64,000 bases of DNA from Bradyrhizobium sp. CB1015 (GTDB lineage: Bacteria; Pseudomonadota; Alphaproteobacteria; Rhizobiales; Xanthobacteraceae). Location: positions 1,984,001 to 2,048,000 of the forward strand of contig NZ_CP104174.1 of the NCBI RefSeq assembly GCF_025200925.1. Direction: 5' to 3'. Position numbers and translations under genes: made by a program. Under the pieces are notes generated by a model, which worked only from the letters and a program-made list of their open reading frames with translations, did no database searches and was not told the DNA's origin. The first letter of the stretch is position 1. Each line of letters begins with the position of its first letter. This document shows positions 19,685-28,947 of the stretch, piece by piece.

Positions 19685-20611
19685 TCAGCCGCTTTCTGCC
19701 CCATGTTGCTGGTGCGGCGCTGTGCGCTCGAGCAGAGCGCTCTCCTTGCGGATCTCGTTGAGAAAGGCCTTGGCCAGACGCGACAGCGGTTCGGCTTCCG
19801 ACCATAGCATATAGGCGACCGCCTGCGTCGTCGGCGTGAACGGACGGACGACGAGGCCGCTGCCGCCGTTCTGCCGCGGCGAGAACGGATCGACCACCGC
19901 CGCTCCGACCCCGGCGGCGGCCAGCACGCAGGCCGTGTTGCAGTAGCGCACCTCGACCGTCGGCTGGAACGGCGCGCCGGCGCGGGCAAAGCTGTCGCGC
20001 ACGGCTTCGCCGAGCCGCGTGCCGCGCTCGAGCCCGATGAAGGGCAGGCCGGAAAGATCAGCGGCCGAGATCACCGGCCTGTCGGCGAGCGGATGCTGCG
20101 GCGGCAGCACGCACACCATCTGGCCGGTGTGCACCACCTCATGCGCGATGCCGGGATGGTGCGTCAGTCCGAGCGCGAAGCCGAGCTCGGCGACGCGGCT
20201 GAGCACACCCTCGATGATGCCCTCATAGCGCCGTACGTCGAAGAACACCCGCGTCTCCGGTCGGCGGCGCAGGAAGCCCGACAGCGCGGACGGAATGATG
20301 CTATAGGCGAGCGGCGGCGTCGCCACGATGGCGAGATGCCCGGAGCGGTTCTCGCGCAGATCGCGCACGCGGTTCTCGAGCTTGGCGTGCAGCGCAAAGA
20401 TCGCCTCGCTCTCCTTGTAGAGCGCCATCGCTTCGGCGGTTGGAAACAGCCGGTTGTTGACGCGCTCGAACAGCGCAAAGCCGGCCTGCGCCTCCATCGT
20501 CTTCAGCGCATTGCTGACCGCGGGCTGCGACAGCGCCAATTCGTCCGCCGCCGCCACCGTGGTGCGGTGGCGGATGACGGCGCGCAGGATTTCGAGCTGA
20601 CGCAGGTTCAT
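19685..20611 (-). CDS. LysR family transcriptional regulator
   Basis: This is a 308-residue regulator. The N-terminal winged helix (MNLRQLEILRAVIRHRTTVA, then LALSQPAVSNALKTMEAQAG) binds DNA; residues about 90-300 form the periplasmic-binding-like effector domain. The start is the Met that opens the conserved HTH, preceded by GGTGG. It is divergent from the N-carbamoyl-amino-acid hydrolase gene across 150 bp, the usual LysR arrangement, so it likely controls the catabolic operon to its right and perhaps the amidotransferase on its own strand. Confidence 0.9.
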   Translation of the reverse strand: MNLRQLEILRAVIRHRTTVAAADELALSQPAVSNALKTMEAQAGFALFERVNNRLFPTAEAMALYKESEAIFALHAKLENRVRDLRENRSGHLAIVATPPLAYSIIPSALSGFLRRRPETRVFFDVRRYEGIIEGVLSRVAELGFALGLTHHPGIAHEVVHTGQMVCVLPPQHPLADRPVISAADLSGLPFIGLERGTRLGEAVRDSFARAGAPFQPTVEVRYCNTACVLAAAGVGAAVVDPFSPRQNGGSGLVVRPFTPTTQAVAYMLWSEAEPLSRLAKAFLNEIRKESALLERTAPHQQHGAESG

Positions 20612-20762
20612 ATCACCACCGATTATAGTCTGGGCCAAAACATCATAGCAAAGCGAATTGATTTTGCAGCCCCGCTTGCCCGTAATGGCAGCGGATTTGC
20701 ACGCCGCATCAAAGGGTTCGCTCGCCCATTGAGGCAGCACTGCGCACAGATTGGAGGCAATC

Positions 20763-21719
20763 TTGGTTCGTGTCCTTCGCGCCGCCGCCGCTCAGATGGG
20801 GCCGACGCAAAAAGCAGATAGCCGCGAGCATACGTTGTCGCGGATGCTCGACATGCTGGAGGAGGCGGCCGGCCGGGGTGCGAGCCTTGTGGTGTTTCCG
20901 GAGCTCGCCTTCACGACCTTCTTCCCGCGCTGGCTGCTCGAGGGCGAGACGCTCGACCGGCATTTCGAGCGCAGCATGCCGAACCCCTCGGTGGCAAAGC
21001 TGTTCGATCGCGCACGTGCGCTGCGCGTCGGCTTCTATGTCGGCTATGCCGAGCTGACGCCGGAGGGGCGGCGCTACAATTGCTCAATCCTTGTCGATCG
21101 CGACGGCGAGGTCCTCGGCCGCTATCGCAAGGTGCATCTGCCGGGCTCGGTCGAGCCGCGTCCGGGCGCGCGCTACCAGCAACTCGAGAAGCGCTATTTC
21201 GACTATGGCGACCTCGGCTTTCCCGCCTTCCGCGCCGGCTCGTCCTGGGCCCACGCCATCATGGGCATGATGATCTGCAACGATCGTCGCTGGCCGGAAT
21301 CCTGGCGCGTGCTCGGTCTGCAAGGCGTCGAGCTCGTCTGCATCGGCTACAATTCGGCGGCTTACGATCCCAATGGCGGCACGACGGAAGACGGAGCCTT
21401 GCGCACCTTCCACTCGACGCTGGTGACGCAGGCCAACGCCTACATGAACGCGACCTGGGCGATCTCGGTGGCGAAGGCGGGCGAGGAGGACGGCTCCGGC
21501 CTGATCGGCGGCTCCTGCATCGTCGATCCCAACGGCCGCATCGTCGCGCAGGCGCAGACGCTGGCCGACGAGGTGATCGTCGCCGACATCGATCTCGACC
21601 TTTGCCGCCAGGGCAAGGACAAGATGTTCAACTTCGCCGCCCACCGGCGGCCCGAGCAATACAGGGTGATCACTGAGCGCGCCGGCGTCATCGAGCCGGC
21701 CGTTCTCGACGCGGATTGA
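20763..21719 (+). CDS. N-carbamoyl-D-amino-acid hydrolase-like nitrilase-superfamily enzyme
   Basis: This 318-residue cytoplasmic carbon-nitrogen hydrolase carries the catalytic triad: Glu47 in VFPELAFTTFFPRW, Lys123 in RYRKVHLPG and Cys172 in MMICNDRRWPESWR. These blocks, plus LEKRYFDYGDLGFP and a late FNFAAHRRPEQY, closely match N-carbamoyl-D-amino acid amidohydrolases, which remove the carbamoyl group to give a D-amino acid, CO2 and ammonia. The start is TTG six nt after GGAGG; an in-frame TTG four codons earlier lacks a site. It heads a seven-gene operon with an ABC transporter. The true substrate may be another ureido acid. Confidence 0.85.
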   Translation: MVRVLRAAAAQMGPTQKADSREHTLSRMLDMLEEAAGRGASLVVFPELAFTTFFPRWLLEGETLDRHFERSMPNPSVAKLFDRARALRVGFYVGYAELTPEGRRYNCSILVDRDGEVLGRYRKVHLPGSVEPRPGARYQQLEKRYFDYGDLGFPAFRAGSSWAHAIMGMMICNDRRWPESWRVLGLQGVELVCIGYNSAAYDPNGGTTEDGALRTFHSTLVTQANAYMNATWAISVAKAGEEDGSGLIGGSCIVDPNGRIVAQAQTLADEVIVADIDLDLCRQGKDKMFNFAAHRRPEQYRVITERAGVIEPAVLDAD

Positions 21720-21755
21720 TCAACGGCCGGTCGCGGCGTTGGCAAAGGAGCTGAC

Positions 21756-22583
21756 ATGACACGCCTCTCGCATTTGCTTGCCTTCGCAGCGTTGGCTGCC
21801 TTGACGTCGGCGCGAGCCGGCGAGCTGCCGGCGGAGATCAAGCAGGCCGGCACGCTGAAGCTCACGGTCAACTCCACCTACGCGCCGATGGAATATCGCG
21901 ATCCCGCAACCAACGAGCTGGTCGGGCTCGACATCGATCTGGCGGGCGAGCTCGCCAAGCGGCTCGGGGGCCTCAAGATCGTCTGGAGCGAGACGCCGTT
22001 CGCCGAGCTGATCCCCTCGCTCCAGACCAAGCGCGCCGACTTCATCATCTCCGGCATCTCCGATCGTGCCTCGCGGCGCGAGACCGCCGATTTCGTCGAC
22101 TACCTTGCGACCGGCCCGCAGTTCTTCGTGATGGCGGAGAGCGCGGCCAAGGATGCGACCGATCTCTGCGGCAAGAAGGTCGGCACCACCCGCAGCACCA
22201 GCTTCCCGGTCGAGATCGAGAAGTGGAGCAAGCAGAATTGCGAGCCGGCCGGCAAGCCGGCGATCCAGTACGTTCCGGGCGAGAATTCCATCGACGTTCG
22301 CAACCAGCTCAAGCAGGGCCGCATCGACGCCGCCGTGCAGGGCAGTGAGACGCTGCCTTATGCGCAGCAACAGGAGCCCGGCAAGTATCGCATCGTCGGC
22401 GAAGGCTTCGCCAAGGGCTATCAGGGCATCATGTTCCGCAAGGACGATGCCGCCTTGCGCGAGGTTGTGACGGAGAAGCTCGCGGCGATGATCGCCGACG
22501 GCTCGTACAAGGCCATTCTCGACAAATGGGGCTTAGGGGCCAATGCGGTCGCCCAGCCCATGCTGAACGCGGCGCCGCAATGA
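21756..22583 (+). CDS. Amino-acid ABC transporter, substrate-binding protein 1
   Basis: This 275-residue family 3 solute-binding protein has a cleavable signal peptide (LLAFAALAALTSARAGE, cut after ARA). LTVNSTYAPMEYRDPATNEL and GLDIDLAGELAKRL are the ligand-domain signatures, followed by FIISGISDRASRR and LCGKKVGTTRSTSF. It delivers a ligand in the periplasm to the permease encoded next, whose start overlaps this stop by 4 nt. A paralogue lies three genes downstream. Confidence 0.9.
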   Translation: MTRLSHLLAFAALAALTSARAGELPAEIKQAGTLKLTVNSTYAPMEYRDPATNELVGLDIDLAGELAKRLGGLKIVWSETPFAELIPSLQTKRADFIISGISDRASRRETADFVDYLATGPQFFVMAESAAKDATDLCGKKVGTTRSTSFPVEIEKWSKQNCEPAGKPAIQYVPGENSIDVRNQLKQGRIDAAVQGSETLPYAQQQEPGKYRIVGEGFAKGYQGIMFRKDDAALREVVTEKLAAMIADGSYKAILDKWGLGANAVAQPMLNAAPQ

Positions 22584-23437
22584 AGCCGGCGCCGGCACTC
22601 GCGCAAGGCTTTCCCGACCTGTCGGGCATGCGGATCGCGCGCGAGCCGCACTGGTTTCGCTGGATCAGCGCGGCCCTGATCGTCCTCGTGCTGGCGGCGA
22701 TCGCGCGCGCCTTCGCGAACGGCCAGATCGAATGGTCCTATGTCAGCCGCTTCCTGACCGCAAAGGTCATCCTCGAAGGCATCGTCAACACCATGGTGAT
22801 GGCGGTGCTGGCGATGATGCTCGGCATCTTTCTTGGCATCGTCGCCGCGATCATGCGGTTGTCGCCCAACCCGGTGCTGAAGTCGGTCGCCGCGGGCTAC
22901 ACCTGGCTGTTCCGCGGCACGCCGCTGATCCTGCAATTGTTGCTGTGGTTCAACCTTGCGCTGGTGTTTCCGACCATCGGCATTCCCGGCCTGTGGTCCG
23001 CGCGCGCCGTCGATGTCATGACGCCGTTCCTCGCCGCGCTGCTTGGGCTCGGCATCAACCAGGGCGCCTACACCTCCGAAGTCATGCGCGCCGGCATGCT
23101 CTCGGTCGATATCGGGCAATATGAGGCAGCGCAGGCGATCGGCATGGGACGGCTGCGCGCGCTGCGGCGGATCGTGCTGCCGCAGGCGATGCGCGTGGTG
23201 ATCCCGCCGCTCGGCAACGAGTTCATCAGCATGGTGAAGGCGACCTCGCTCGCGAGCGTGATCCAGTATCCGGAACTGCTGCACAATGCCGAGAACATCT
23301 ACTACGCCAACTCCCGCGTCATCGAGCTGCTCATTGTCGCGGGGCTGTGGTACCTGCTCGTGGTCTCGATCCTGACGCCGCTCCAGATGCTGCTCGAACG
23401 CCGCTTTGCACGTGGCACATTGCGGCTGGCGCGATGA
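22580..23437 (+). CDS. Amino-acid ABC transporter, permease
   Basis: This is a 285-residue inner-membrane permease of the His/Glu/Gln (HisM) type. Membrane helices are clear at about 35-55, 85-110, 120-150 and near the C-terminus. The EAA loop appears as [23 protein letters not shown]. Only one permease gene is present, so a homodimer is likely. It overlaps both neighbours by 4 nt (ATGA). Confidence 0.92.
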   Translation: MKPAPALAQGFPDLSGMRIAREPHWFRWISAALIVLVLAAIARAFANGQIEWSYVSRFLTAKVILEGIVNTMVMAVLAMMLGIFLGIVAAIMRLSPNPVLKSVAAGYTWLFRGTPLILQLLLWFNLALVFPTIGIPGLWSARAVDVMTPFLAALLGLGINQGAYTSEVMRAGMLSVDIGQYEAAQAIGMGRLRALRRIVLPQAMRVVIPPLGNEFISMVKATSLASVIQYPELLHNAENIYYANSRVIELLIVAGLWYLLVVSILTPLQMLLERRFARGTLRLAR

Positions 23438-24198
23438 CAAAACCCCTCGTCGCGATCCGCTCCGTCAGCAAGAACTTTGGAGAGTTTCAGGCGCTCAAGA
23501 ACGTCTCGCTCGACGTTTGGCCCGGCGAGGTGATGTGCCTGATCGGCGCCTCCGGCTCGGGCAAGACCACGCTGCTCCGCTGCATCAACCAGCTTACCAC
23601 CATCGACGCCGGCGGGATCTGGCTCGACGGCGAGCTGCTGGGCGTGCGCGAGCACGGCGGCAAGCTCCGTCGGCTCAGCGAGCGCGAGATCGGGCGGCAG
23701 CGGCTCAAGACCGGCATGGTGTTCCAGCGCTTCAACCTGTTTCCGCACAAGACCGCGCTGGAAAACATCACGGAAGGTCCGACCCAGGTTCAGGGGCGTA
23801 AAGCCGATGAGGTGCGCGCCGAGGCGACCGAACTGCTTCGTCGCGTCGGGCTGGCGGCCAAGGCGGATTCCTATCCGGCGCAGCTCTCCGGCGGCCAGCA
23901 GCAGCGCGTCGCGATTGCGCGGGCGCTCGCCATGAAGCCGATGCTGATGCTGTTCGACGAACCCACCAGTGCGCTCGATCCCGAGCTGGTCGGCGAGGTG
24001 CTCGCGGTCATGAAGGAGCTGGCGCGAAGCGGCATGACCATGATGGTGGTGACGCACGAGCTCGGCTTCGCCCGCGAGGTCGCCGACCGGGTCGTCTACA
24101 TGGACCAGGGCGCGATCGTCGAGCAGGGCCGCGCCTCCGACGTGTTGGGCGCGCCCCGCGAGGAGCGCACCAAGGCATTTCTTTCGGCAGTGATCTGA
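23434..24198 (+). CDS. Amino-acid ABC transporter, ATP-binding protein
   Basis: This 254-residue ATPase has Walker [15 protein letters not shown]-loop [13 protein letters not shown], signature [15 protein letters not shown], Walker [16 protein letters not shown] and H-loop VTHELGF. It is of the GlnQ/HisP type and powers the permease encoded upstream. It is followed after 17 nt by a second binding-protein gene. Confidence 0.94.
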   Translation: MTKPLVAIRSVSKNFGEFQALKNVSLDVWPGEVMCLIGASGSGKTTLLRCINQLTTIDAGGIWLDGELLGVREHGGKLRRLSEREIGRQRLKTGMVFQRFNLFPHKTALENITEGPTQVQGRKADEVRAEATELLRRVGLAAKADSYPAQLSGGQQQRVAIARALAMKPMLMLFDEPTSALDPELVGEVLAVMKELARSGMTMMVVTHELGFAREVADRVVYMDQGAIVEQGRASDVLGAPREERTKAFLSAVI

Positions 24199-24215
24199 CA
24201 TTGGGGAGCGTGGTG

Positions 24216-25031
24216 ATGAAGAGATTTTTGCTTGCGGCGGCGTTCCTGGGCGCCATCAGCGCGTCGGCGATGGCGGCCGAATTGCCGCCCGACATCGCCA
24301 AGCGCGGCAGCCTCAAGGTGGCGATCGTGCCGAACTATCCGCCGATGGAGTTCCGCGATCCCGCCACCAACGCGCTCTCCGGCTTCGACATCGAGCTCGG
24401 CGAGGCCATCGGCCGCAAGCTCGGCCTCAAGATCGAATGGACCGAGACCAGCTTTGCAGAGTTCATGCCCTCGATCTCGACCGGGCGGGTGGACGCCATC
24501 CTGTCCGGCTTCACCGATTATGCGAGCCGGCACGAGGTCGCGACCTTCGTCGATTATTTGCGCAGCGGTCCGCAGTTCTTCGTGCAACACTCGCGCAAGG
24601 CGGAATTCAAGGACGCGACGTCGCTGTGCGGCAAGAAGGTCGGCTCCAGCCGCCGCACCATGTTCCCGGCCCAGATCGCGGCGTGGAGCGAGAAGAACTG
24701 CGGCAGCAATCCGATCCAGGTCGTCGGCACCGACGGCTCGGCCGACGCGCGCACCCAGCTGAGGCAGGGCCGCATCGATGCCGCCGCCCAGGGCAACGAG
24801 ACGCTGCCCTACATCATGGACCTCGAGCCCAACACCTATGCGACCGTGGGCGAGCCCATCGCACAGCAATTCACCGGTATCGCGCTGCCGGTGAAGGAGA
24901 AGGCATTGCAGCAGGCAATGCTGGAAGCGGTCGACGCGCTGATCGCGGACGGCACCTACAAGACGCTGCTGGCGAAGTGGAAATTGAGCGACAACGCAAT
25001 CGAGAAGGCGACCATCAATGCTGGACAGTAA
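24216..25031 (+). CDS. Amino-acid ABC transporter, substrate-binding protein 2
   Basis: This 271-residue family 3 binding protein has the signal peptide FLLAAAFLGAISASAMAAE. It parallels binding protein 1 block for block (MEFRDPATNALSGFDIELGE, ILSGFTDYASRHEVA, LCGKKVGSSRRTMF), indicating tandem duplication and divergence. Two binding proteins around one permease suggest two related ligands sharing a transporter. ATG is chosen over an upstream TTG because GGGGAG stands 8 nt before it. Its 3' end overlaps the deacetylase gene by 14 nt. Confidence 0.9.
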   Translation: MKRFLLAAAFLGAISASAMAAELPPDIAKRGSLKVAIVPNYPPMEFRDPATNALSGFDIELGEAIGRKLGLKIEWTETSFAEFMPSISTGRVDAILSGFTDYASRHEVATFVDYLRSGPQFFVQHSRKAEFKDATSLCGKKVGSSRRTMFPAQIAAWSEKNCGSNPIQVVGTDGSADARTQLRQGRIDAAAQGNETLPYIMDLEPNTYATVGEPIAQQFTGIALPVKEKALQQAMLEAVDALIADGTYKTLLAKWKLSDNAIEKATINAGQ

Positions 25032-25902
25032 GGCACTCCAGAGCATTCCGCTCGTTCCGGCCAACACCGCGGATCCCGCGCCGGACTATCCCTGGCCGAA
25101 GCCGTATACGTCGGCGATGTTCCTGTCGTTCGACGTGGACGCCGAGAGCGCCTGGACCAGCAAGGACGCGGTGCATGCGCAGCGGCTCATCACCATGAGC
25201 TACGGCGGCTATGAAGCGCGCGTCGGCACGCCGAAGCTCTTGGAGCTGCTCGACCAGCTCGATCTCAAGGCGACGTTCTTCGTCACCGGGTGGTCGGTCG
25301 ACGCGCATCCGGCGATGGCGGAGTCCATCCTCAAGGCCGGTCACGAGATCGGCCATCACGGCTATCACCATCTCTTGCCCGATCCCGGCGATCCCTGGAT
25401 CGAGGACGAGCTGGAGCGCGGCTTCGAGGTGCTGAAGCGCCGGCTCGGCGTCAAGCCGACCGGCTATCGCGCGCCTTACGGCGAGTTCACCGAGGAGCTG
25501 CGCGTCGCGCTGGTGCGGCATGGCATCGTCTACACCTCCTCGTTCCGCGACGACGTCAGGCCTTATCGCCATCGCCTCGCCGATGGCAAGCCCGGCACGA
25601 TCGAGCTGCCGGTGACCGCGAGCTATGACGACTGGATGCACGGTCTCTCCGCGCGTTTTAGCCCGCGCTCGATCTTCCCGAAGGAGCATGTGCTCTCGAT
25701 GTGGAAGGACGAGCTCGACGAAGTTCGCGACTGGGGCGCGATGGTGACGACCGTGCTGCATCCGCAATGCAGCGGCCGCCCGATGCGGCTGCGCCTGCTG
25801 CGCGAGTTTCTGACTTACGCGAAATCGTGTCCCGACGTCTGGATCACCACCGGCGAGAAGATCGCGGAGAACTTCCTGCGCTACGAAGCCGGTAACCGCT
25901 GA
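25018..25902 (+). CDS. Polysaccharide deacetylase / PuuE-type cyclic amidase
   Basis: This is a 294-residue NodB-fold protein without a signal peptide, so cytoplasmic. The metal motif begins LSFDVDAESAWTS (catalytic Asp, about 37-42), continues GHEIGHHGYHHLLPDP (H-x3-H type, about 107-122) and GYRAPYGEFTEEL. The absence of export argues against cell-wall or chitin substrates. Cytoplasmic members such as PuuE allantoinase open cyclic ureides. Placed between transporter genes and an amidohydrolase, a ring-opening role on a cyclic amide is plausible but inferred. Confidence 0.75.
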   Translation: MLDSKALQSIPLVPANTADPAPDYPWPKPYTSAMFLSFDVDAESAWTSKDAVHAQRLITMSYGGYEARVGTPKLLELLDQLDLKATFFVTGWSVDAHPAMAESILKAGHEIGHHGYHHLLPDPGDPWIEDELERGFEVLKRRLGVKPTGYRAPYGEFTEELRVALVRHGIVYTSSFRDDVRPYRHRLADGKPGTIELPVTASYDDWMHGLSARFSPRSIFPKEHVLSMWKDELDEVRDWGAMVTTVLHPQCSGRPMRLRLLREFLTYAKSCPDVWITTGEKIAENFLRYEAGNR

Positions 25903-27485
25903 TGTCCATCTCCCGCCGCTCGCTCCTGAAGGCCGGCGCGGCGCTGCCGGCGTTGTCGCTGCCGGGCATCGTCCGCGCTGAATCCCAGTCCACGCTGCGC
26001 TTCATCCCGGTGATCGATCTCGCCTTCGTCGATCCGATTTATTCGACGGCGCAGGTGTCGCGAAACCACGGCTTCATGGTCTATGACACGCTCTACGGCA
26101 TGAGCTCCTCGCTCCAGGTCTCGCCGCAGATGCTGTCGGGCCATGTCATCTCGGGCGACCAGCTGCAGTGGGACCTCACGCTTCGTGATGGCCTGTTCTG
26201 GCACGACGGCGAGCGCGTGCTGGCGCGCGACTGCGTCGCCAGCATCCGTCGCTGGGCCGCGCGCGACGGCTTTGGCGGCGAGCTGATGGAGGCGACCGCC
26301 GAACTGTCGGCCGCCGACGACCACACCATCCGCTTCCGTCTGAAGCGTCCGTTCCCGCTGCTGCCGCAAGCGCTCGGCAAGGCCGCGATCAATGCCTGCT
26401 TCATGATGCCGGAGCGGCTGGCGAGCCAGGATCCGTTCAAGCCGCTCACCGAAGTCGTCGGCAGCGGTCCGTTCCGTTATCTCGCCGACGAGCGCGTGCA
26501 GGGCGCGCGCAATGCCTATGCCAGGTTCGAGCGCTACCAGCCGCGCACCGACGGCAAGCCGGATTGGACCGCCGGGCCGAAGATCGTGCACTACGATCGC
26601 GTGGTCTGGACCACCACGCCAGATGCCGGCACCGGCGTCGCCGCGCTCCAGACCGGCGAGCAGGATTGGCAGGAGACCACGCCGCACGATCTGCTTCCGG
26701 TGATCAAGGCGGCCGGCGATATCGAGACGCGCGTCCTCGATCCCAGAGGCTACGCCTGCATGCTGCGCCTCAATCACCTGCAGCCGCCGTTCGACAATCC
26801 CGCCATCCGCCGCGCGCTCCTGGGTGCGATCGACCAGTCTGCGTTCATGACCGCTGTTGCCGGCACCGATCCGGCGTTCCAGGTCTCACCGATCGGCTAT
26901 TTCGCACCCGGCACGCCGATGGCAAACGACGTCGGCCTCGACGTGTTCCGCGGGCCGCGCAACTACGACAAGGTCAAGGCTGACCTCAAGGCCGCCGGCT
27001 ATAACGGCGAGAAGATCGTGCTGCTCGTCCCGACCAACTCGCTGGCGCAAAAGCCGCTCGGCGAGATCGCGGTGGACTCGTTGCGCAAGGCCGGCATGAA
27101 CGTCGAATATGCCGGCCTCGATTTCGCCGTCGTGCTGCAGCGCCAGTTGAAGAAGGACCCGATCGGGCAGGGCGGCTGGAGCGCCGCGGTCGGCAATTGG
27201 CAGGGCATCGACTGGCTCAACCCGGCCGGCAACACCAACATTCGCGGCGAAGGCAAGGTCGCCGGCTGGTATGCGAGCACGAAGATGGGCGAGTTGCGCA
27301 GCCCGTGGCTGGCGGCTTCCGAGCTCGCGGAGCAGCAGCGCATCTGCCGCGAGATCCAGGCGGTCGCGTTCGAGGAAATCCCCTATATTCCGATCGGCCT
27401 GTACAAGCAGCCAACGGCCTATCGCAAGGCGATCACCGGCATTCTCGACGGCACCGCCGTGTTCTGGAACGTGCGCCCCGCATGA
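25902..27485 (+). CDS. Dipeptide-type ABC substrate-binding protein (SBP_bac_5)
   Basis: This 527-residue periplasmic protein has a twin-arginine-like signal (SRRSLLKAGAALPALSLPGIVRA). VYDTLYGMSSSLQVSPQML, WDLTLRDGLFWHDGERVLA, GSGPFRYL and the C-terminal EEIPYIPIGLY are DppA/OppA family features. No matching DppBCDF permease lies in the window, so it is an orphan that must borrow a permease or only sense. Its ATG overlaps the deacetylase stop by one base and its stop overlaps the amidohydrolase start. Confidence 0.88.
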   Translation: MSISRRSLLKAGAALPALSLPGIVRAESQSTLRFIPVIDLAFVDPIYSTAQVSRNHGFMVYDTLYGMSSSLQVSPQMLSGHVISGDQLQWDLTLRDGLFWHDGERVLARDCVASIRRWAARDGFGGELMEATAELSAADDHTIRFRLKRPFPLLPQALGKAAINACFMMPERLASQDPFKPLTEVVGSGPFRYLADERVQGARNAYARFERYQPRTDGKPDWTAGPKIVHYDRVVWTTTPDAGTGVAALQTGEQDWQETTPHDLLPVIKAAGDIETRVLDPRGYACMLRLNHLQPPFDNPAIRRALLGAIDQSAFMTAVAGTDPAFQVSPIGYFAPGTPMANDVGLDVFRGPRNYDKVKADLKAAGYNGEKIVLLVPTNSLAQKPLGEIAVDSLRKAGMNVEYAGLDFAVVLQRQLKKDPIGQGGWSAAVGNWQGIDWLNPAGNTNIRGEGKVAGWYASTKMGELRSPWLAASELAEQQRICREIQAVAFEEIPYIPIGLYKQPTAYRKAITGILDGTAVFWNVRPA

Positions 27486-28855
27486 GCACCACAGCAATCT
27501 TCGGCAGCTATGTGCTGTCACGGAAAGACGGCGCGCAGGACGTGCTGCGCGACCATTGGGTTCTGGTCGAAGGCAAGAAGATCGCTGCAATCACGCGCGA
27601 CAAGCCGCACGCCGATCAGGTCTATGATCGCCCAGGGCGCTTCGTGCTGCCGGGCCTCCTGAACCTGCACAATCATTGCTTCTCGGAAGCGGTGGCGCGC
27701 AGCCACACCGAGGACGGCAACGGCCGCAAGAACAACCAGAGCATCGTCTACACGGTGCTGCTGCCGCTGACCAAGCGCGGCGCCGAGATCCTGTCGGCGG
27801 AAGAGCGGCTTGCGGTGGCGCGGCTCGGCATCCTCCAGCTGCTCAAGGGCGGCGCCACCACGGTGATGGAGCCGTTCCGCAACTCGATCCCCGAAATGTT
27901 CGACGCGGCGGAGGAGATGGGCATCCGCTTCTATGGCGCGCCCTATCTGTTCTCGACGTCCGATGCCAAGGCCGGGCCCGACGGTGTGGTCCAATATTCC
28001 GGCGATGATGGCGCTACGGACATGGCGACGTGGGACGCGCTCTATCAGCGCTGGAACAATCGCGGCGAGGGCCGCATCAGCCTCGCCATGAGCCCGCATG
28101 CCACCGACACCTGCGGCCCCGATCTTCTGAAGGCCTGCGCCACGCGGGCGCGCGAGCTCGGCGTGCCAATCACCACGCATATGGCGCAGAGCCGCGCCGA
28201 GGTCGAGACCATCGGCAAGCGCTATGGCGGCCGCACGCCGGCAGAATATCTGGACTGGCTCGGCCTGCTCGCGCCCGATCTGATAGCGGCGCATTGCATG
28301 TTCAGCAGCGACGATGATCTCAAGTTGATGGCTGCGCGCGGCATGACCGTGCTCAACTGCCCGCGCGTGTTCGCGCGTGCCGGCGTCACCGCAGCGTTCA
28401 GCCGCTTCGCCGCGCACGGAGTGCGCACCGTGGTCGGCACCGACGGCTACAACATGGACCTGCTCGGCGAGCTCAATGCGGCGTCGCTGATCTCCAAGAT
28501 CATTTCGGCGCGCCCTGACGTCGCGAACTCGCCCGAGCTGATCGAGGCGAACACGACGGTCGCCGCCGACGTCGTCAAGCGGCCGGATCTCGGCCGCATC
28601 GAGCCAGGCGCAACCGCCGACCTCACGGTGGTCGATCTCACCCATCCGCATCTGCAGCCGCTGTTCGATCCGCGCCGCGCGCTGATCGCACTCGCCAACC
28701 GCGCCAATATCGATCAGGTCGTGGTCGATGGCCGCGTGCTGGTCGATGAAGGACGCTATCGCGGCGCGGATGAAGCTGCGATCATTGCGGCGGGCACCGC
28801 CGCGATCGGCAAGATCTGGGATTTGCCGGAGGCGCAAGCGGCGTTCAACGGCTGA
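27482..28855 (+). CDS. Amidohydrolase (cytosine deaminase / TrzA-AtzA-like)
   Basis: This is a 457-residue metal-dependent TIM-barrel hydrolase. LPGLLNLHNHCFSEA gives the first metal His pair (H-x-H; about 57-71), ITTHMAQSRAEVE the third His, IAAHCMFSSDDDL the fourth, and VVGTDGYNMDLLGE the catalytic Asp. The N- and C-terminal beta segments (LRDHWVLVEGKKIAAI, PGATADLTVVDL) form the usual composite domain. The family deaminates or dechlorinates purines, pyrimidines and triazines, or hydrolyses cyclic amides. It ends the operon that starts with the carbamoylase-like gene. Confidence 0.87.
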   Translation: MSTTAIFGSYVLSRKDGAQDVLRDHWVLVEGKKIAAITRDKPHADQVYDRPGRFVLPGLLNLHNHCFSEAVARSHTEDGNGRKNNQSIVYTVLLPLTKRGAEILSAEERLAVARLGILQLLKGGATTVMEPFRNSIPEMFDAAEEMGIRFYGAPYLFSTSDAKAGPDGVVQYSGDDGATDMATWDALYQRWNNRGEGRISLAMSPHATDTCGPDLLKACATRARELGVPITTHMAQSRAEVETIGKRYGGRTPAEYLDWLGLLAPDLIAAHCMFSSDDDLKLMAARGMTVLNCPRVFARAGVTAAFSRFAAHGVRTVVGTDGYNMDLLGELNAASLISKIISARPDVANSPELIEANTTVAADVVKRPDLGRIEPGATADLTVVDLTHPHLQPLFDPRRALIALANRANIDQVVVDGRVLVDEGRYRGADEAAIIAAGTAAIGKIWDLPEAQAAFNG

Positions 28856-28886
28856 GCGCCGCTGGTGCCACGAAGACGGTGCGCTC

Positions 28887-28908
28887 CCTCTCCCGCAAGC
28901 GGGAGAGG
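28887..28908. terminator. Hairpin between convergent operon ends
   Basis: A perfect 10-bp stem CCTCTCCCGC/GCGGGAGAGG with an AA loop lies between the amidohydrolase stop and the convergent LysR stop. There is no long T-run. Its position between converging genes suggests a bidirectional terminator or transcript-end stabiliser. Confidence 0.5.
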
Positions 28909-28947
28909 TTGCAGCGAGCCTGTAGCCGCACTGTTCGAACCGAAGCT

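Noticed and set aside
25018..25902. Nodulation gene nodB (chitooligosaccharide deacetylase)
   Set aside because: The fold is shared, but no nodA, nodC or nod box is nearby and the neighbours are transporter and amidohydrolase genes.
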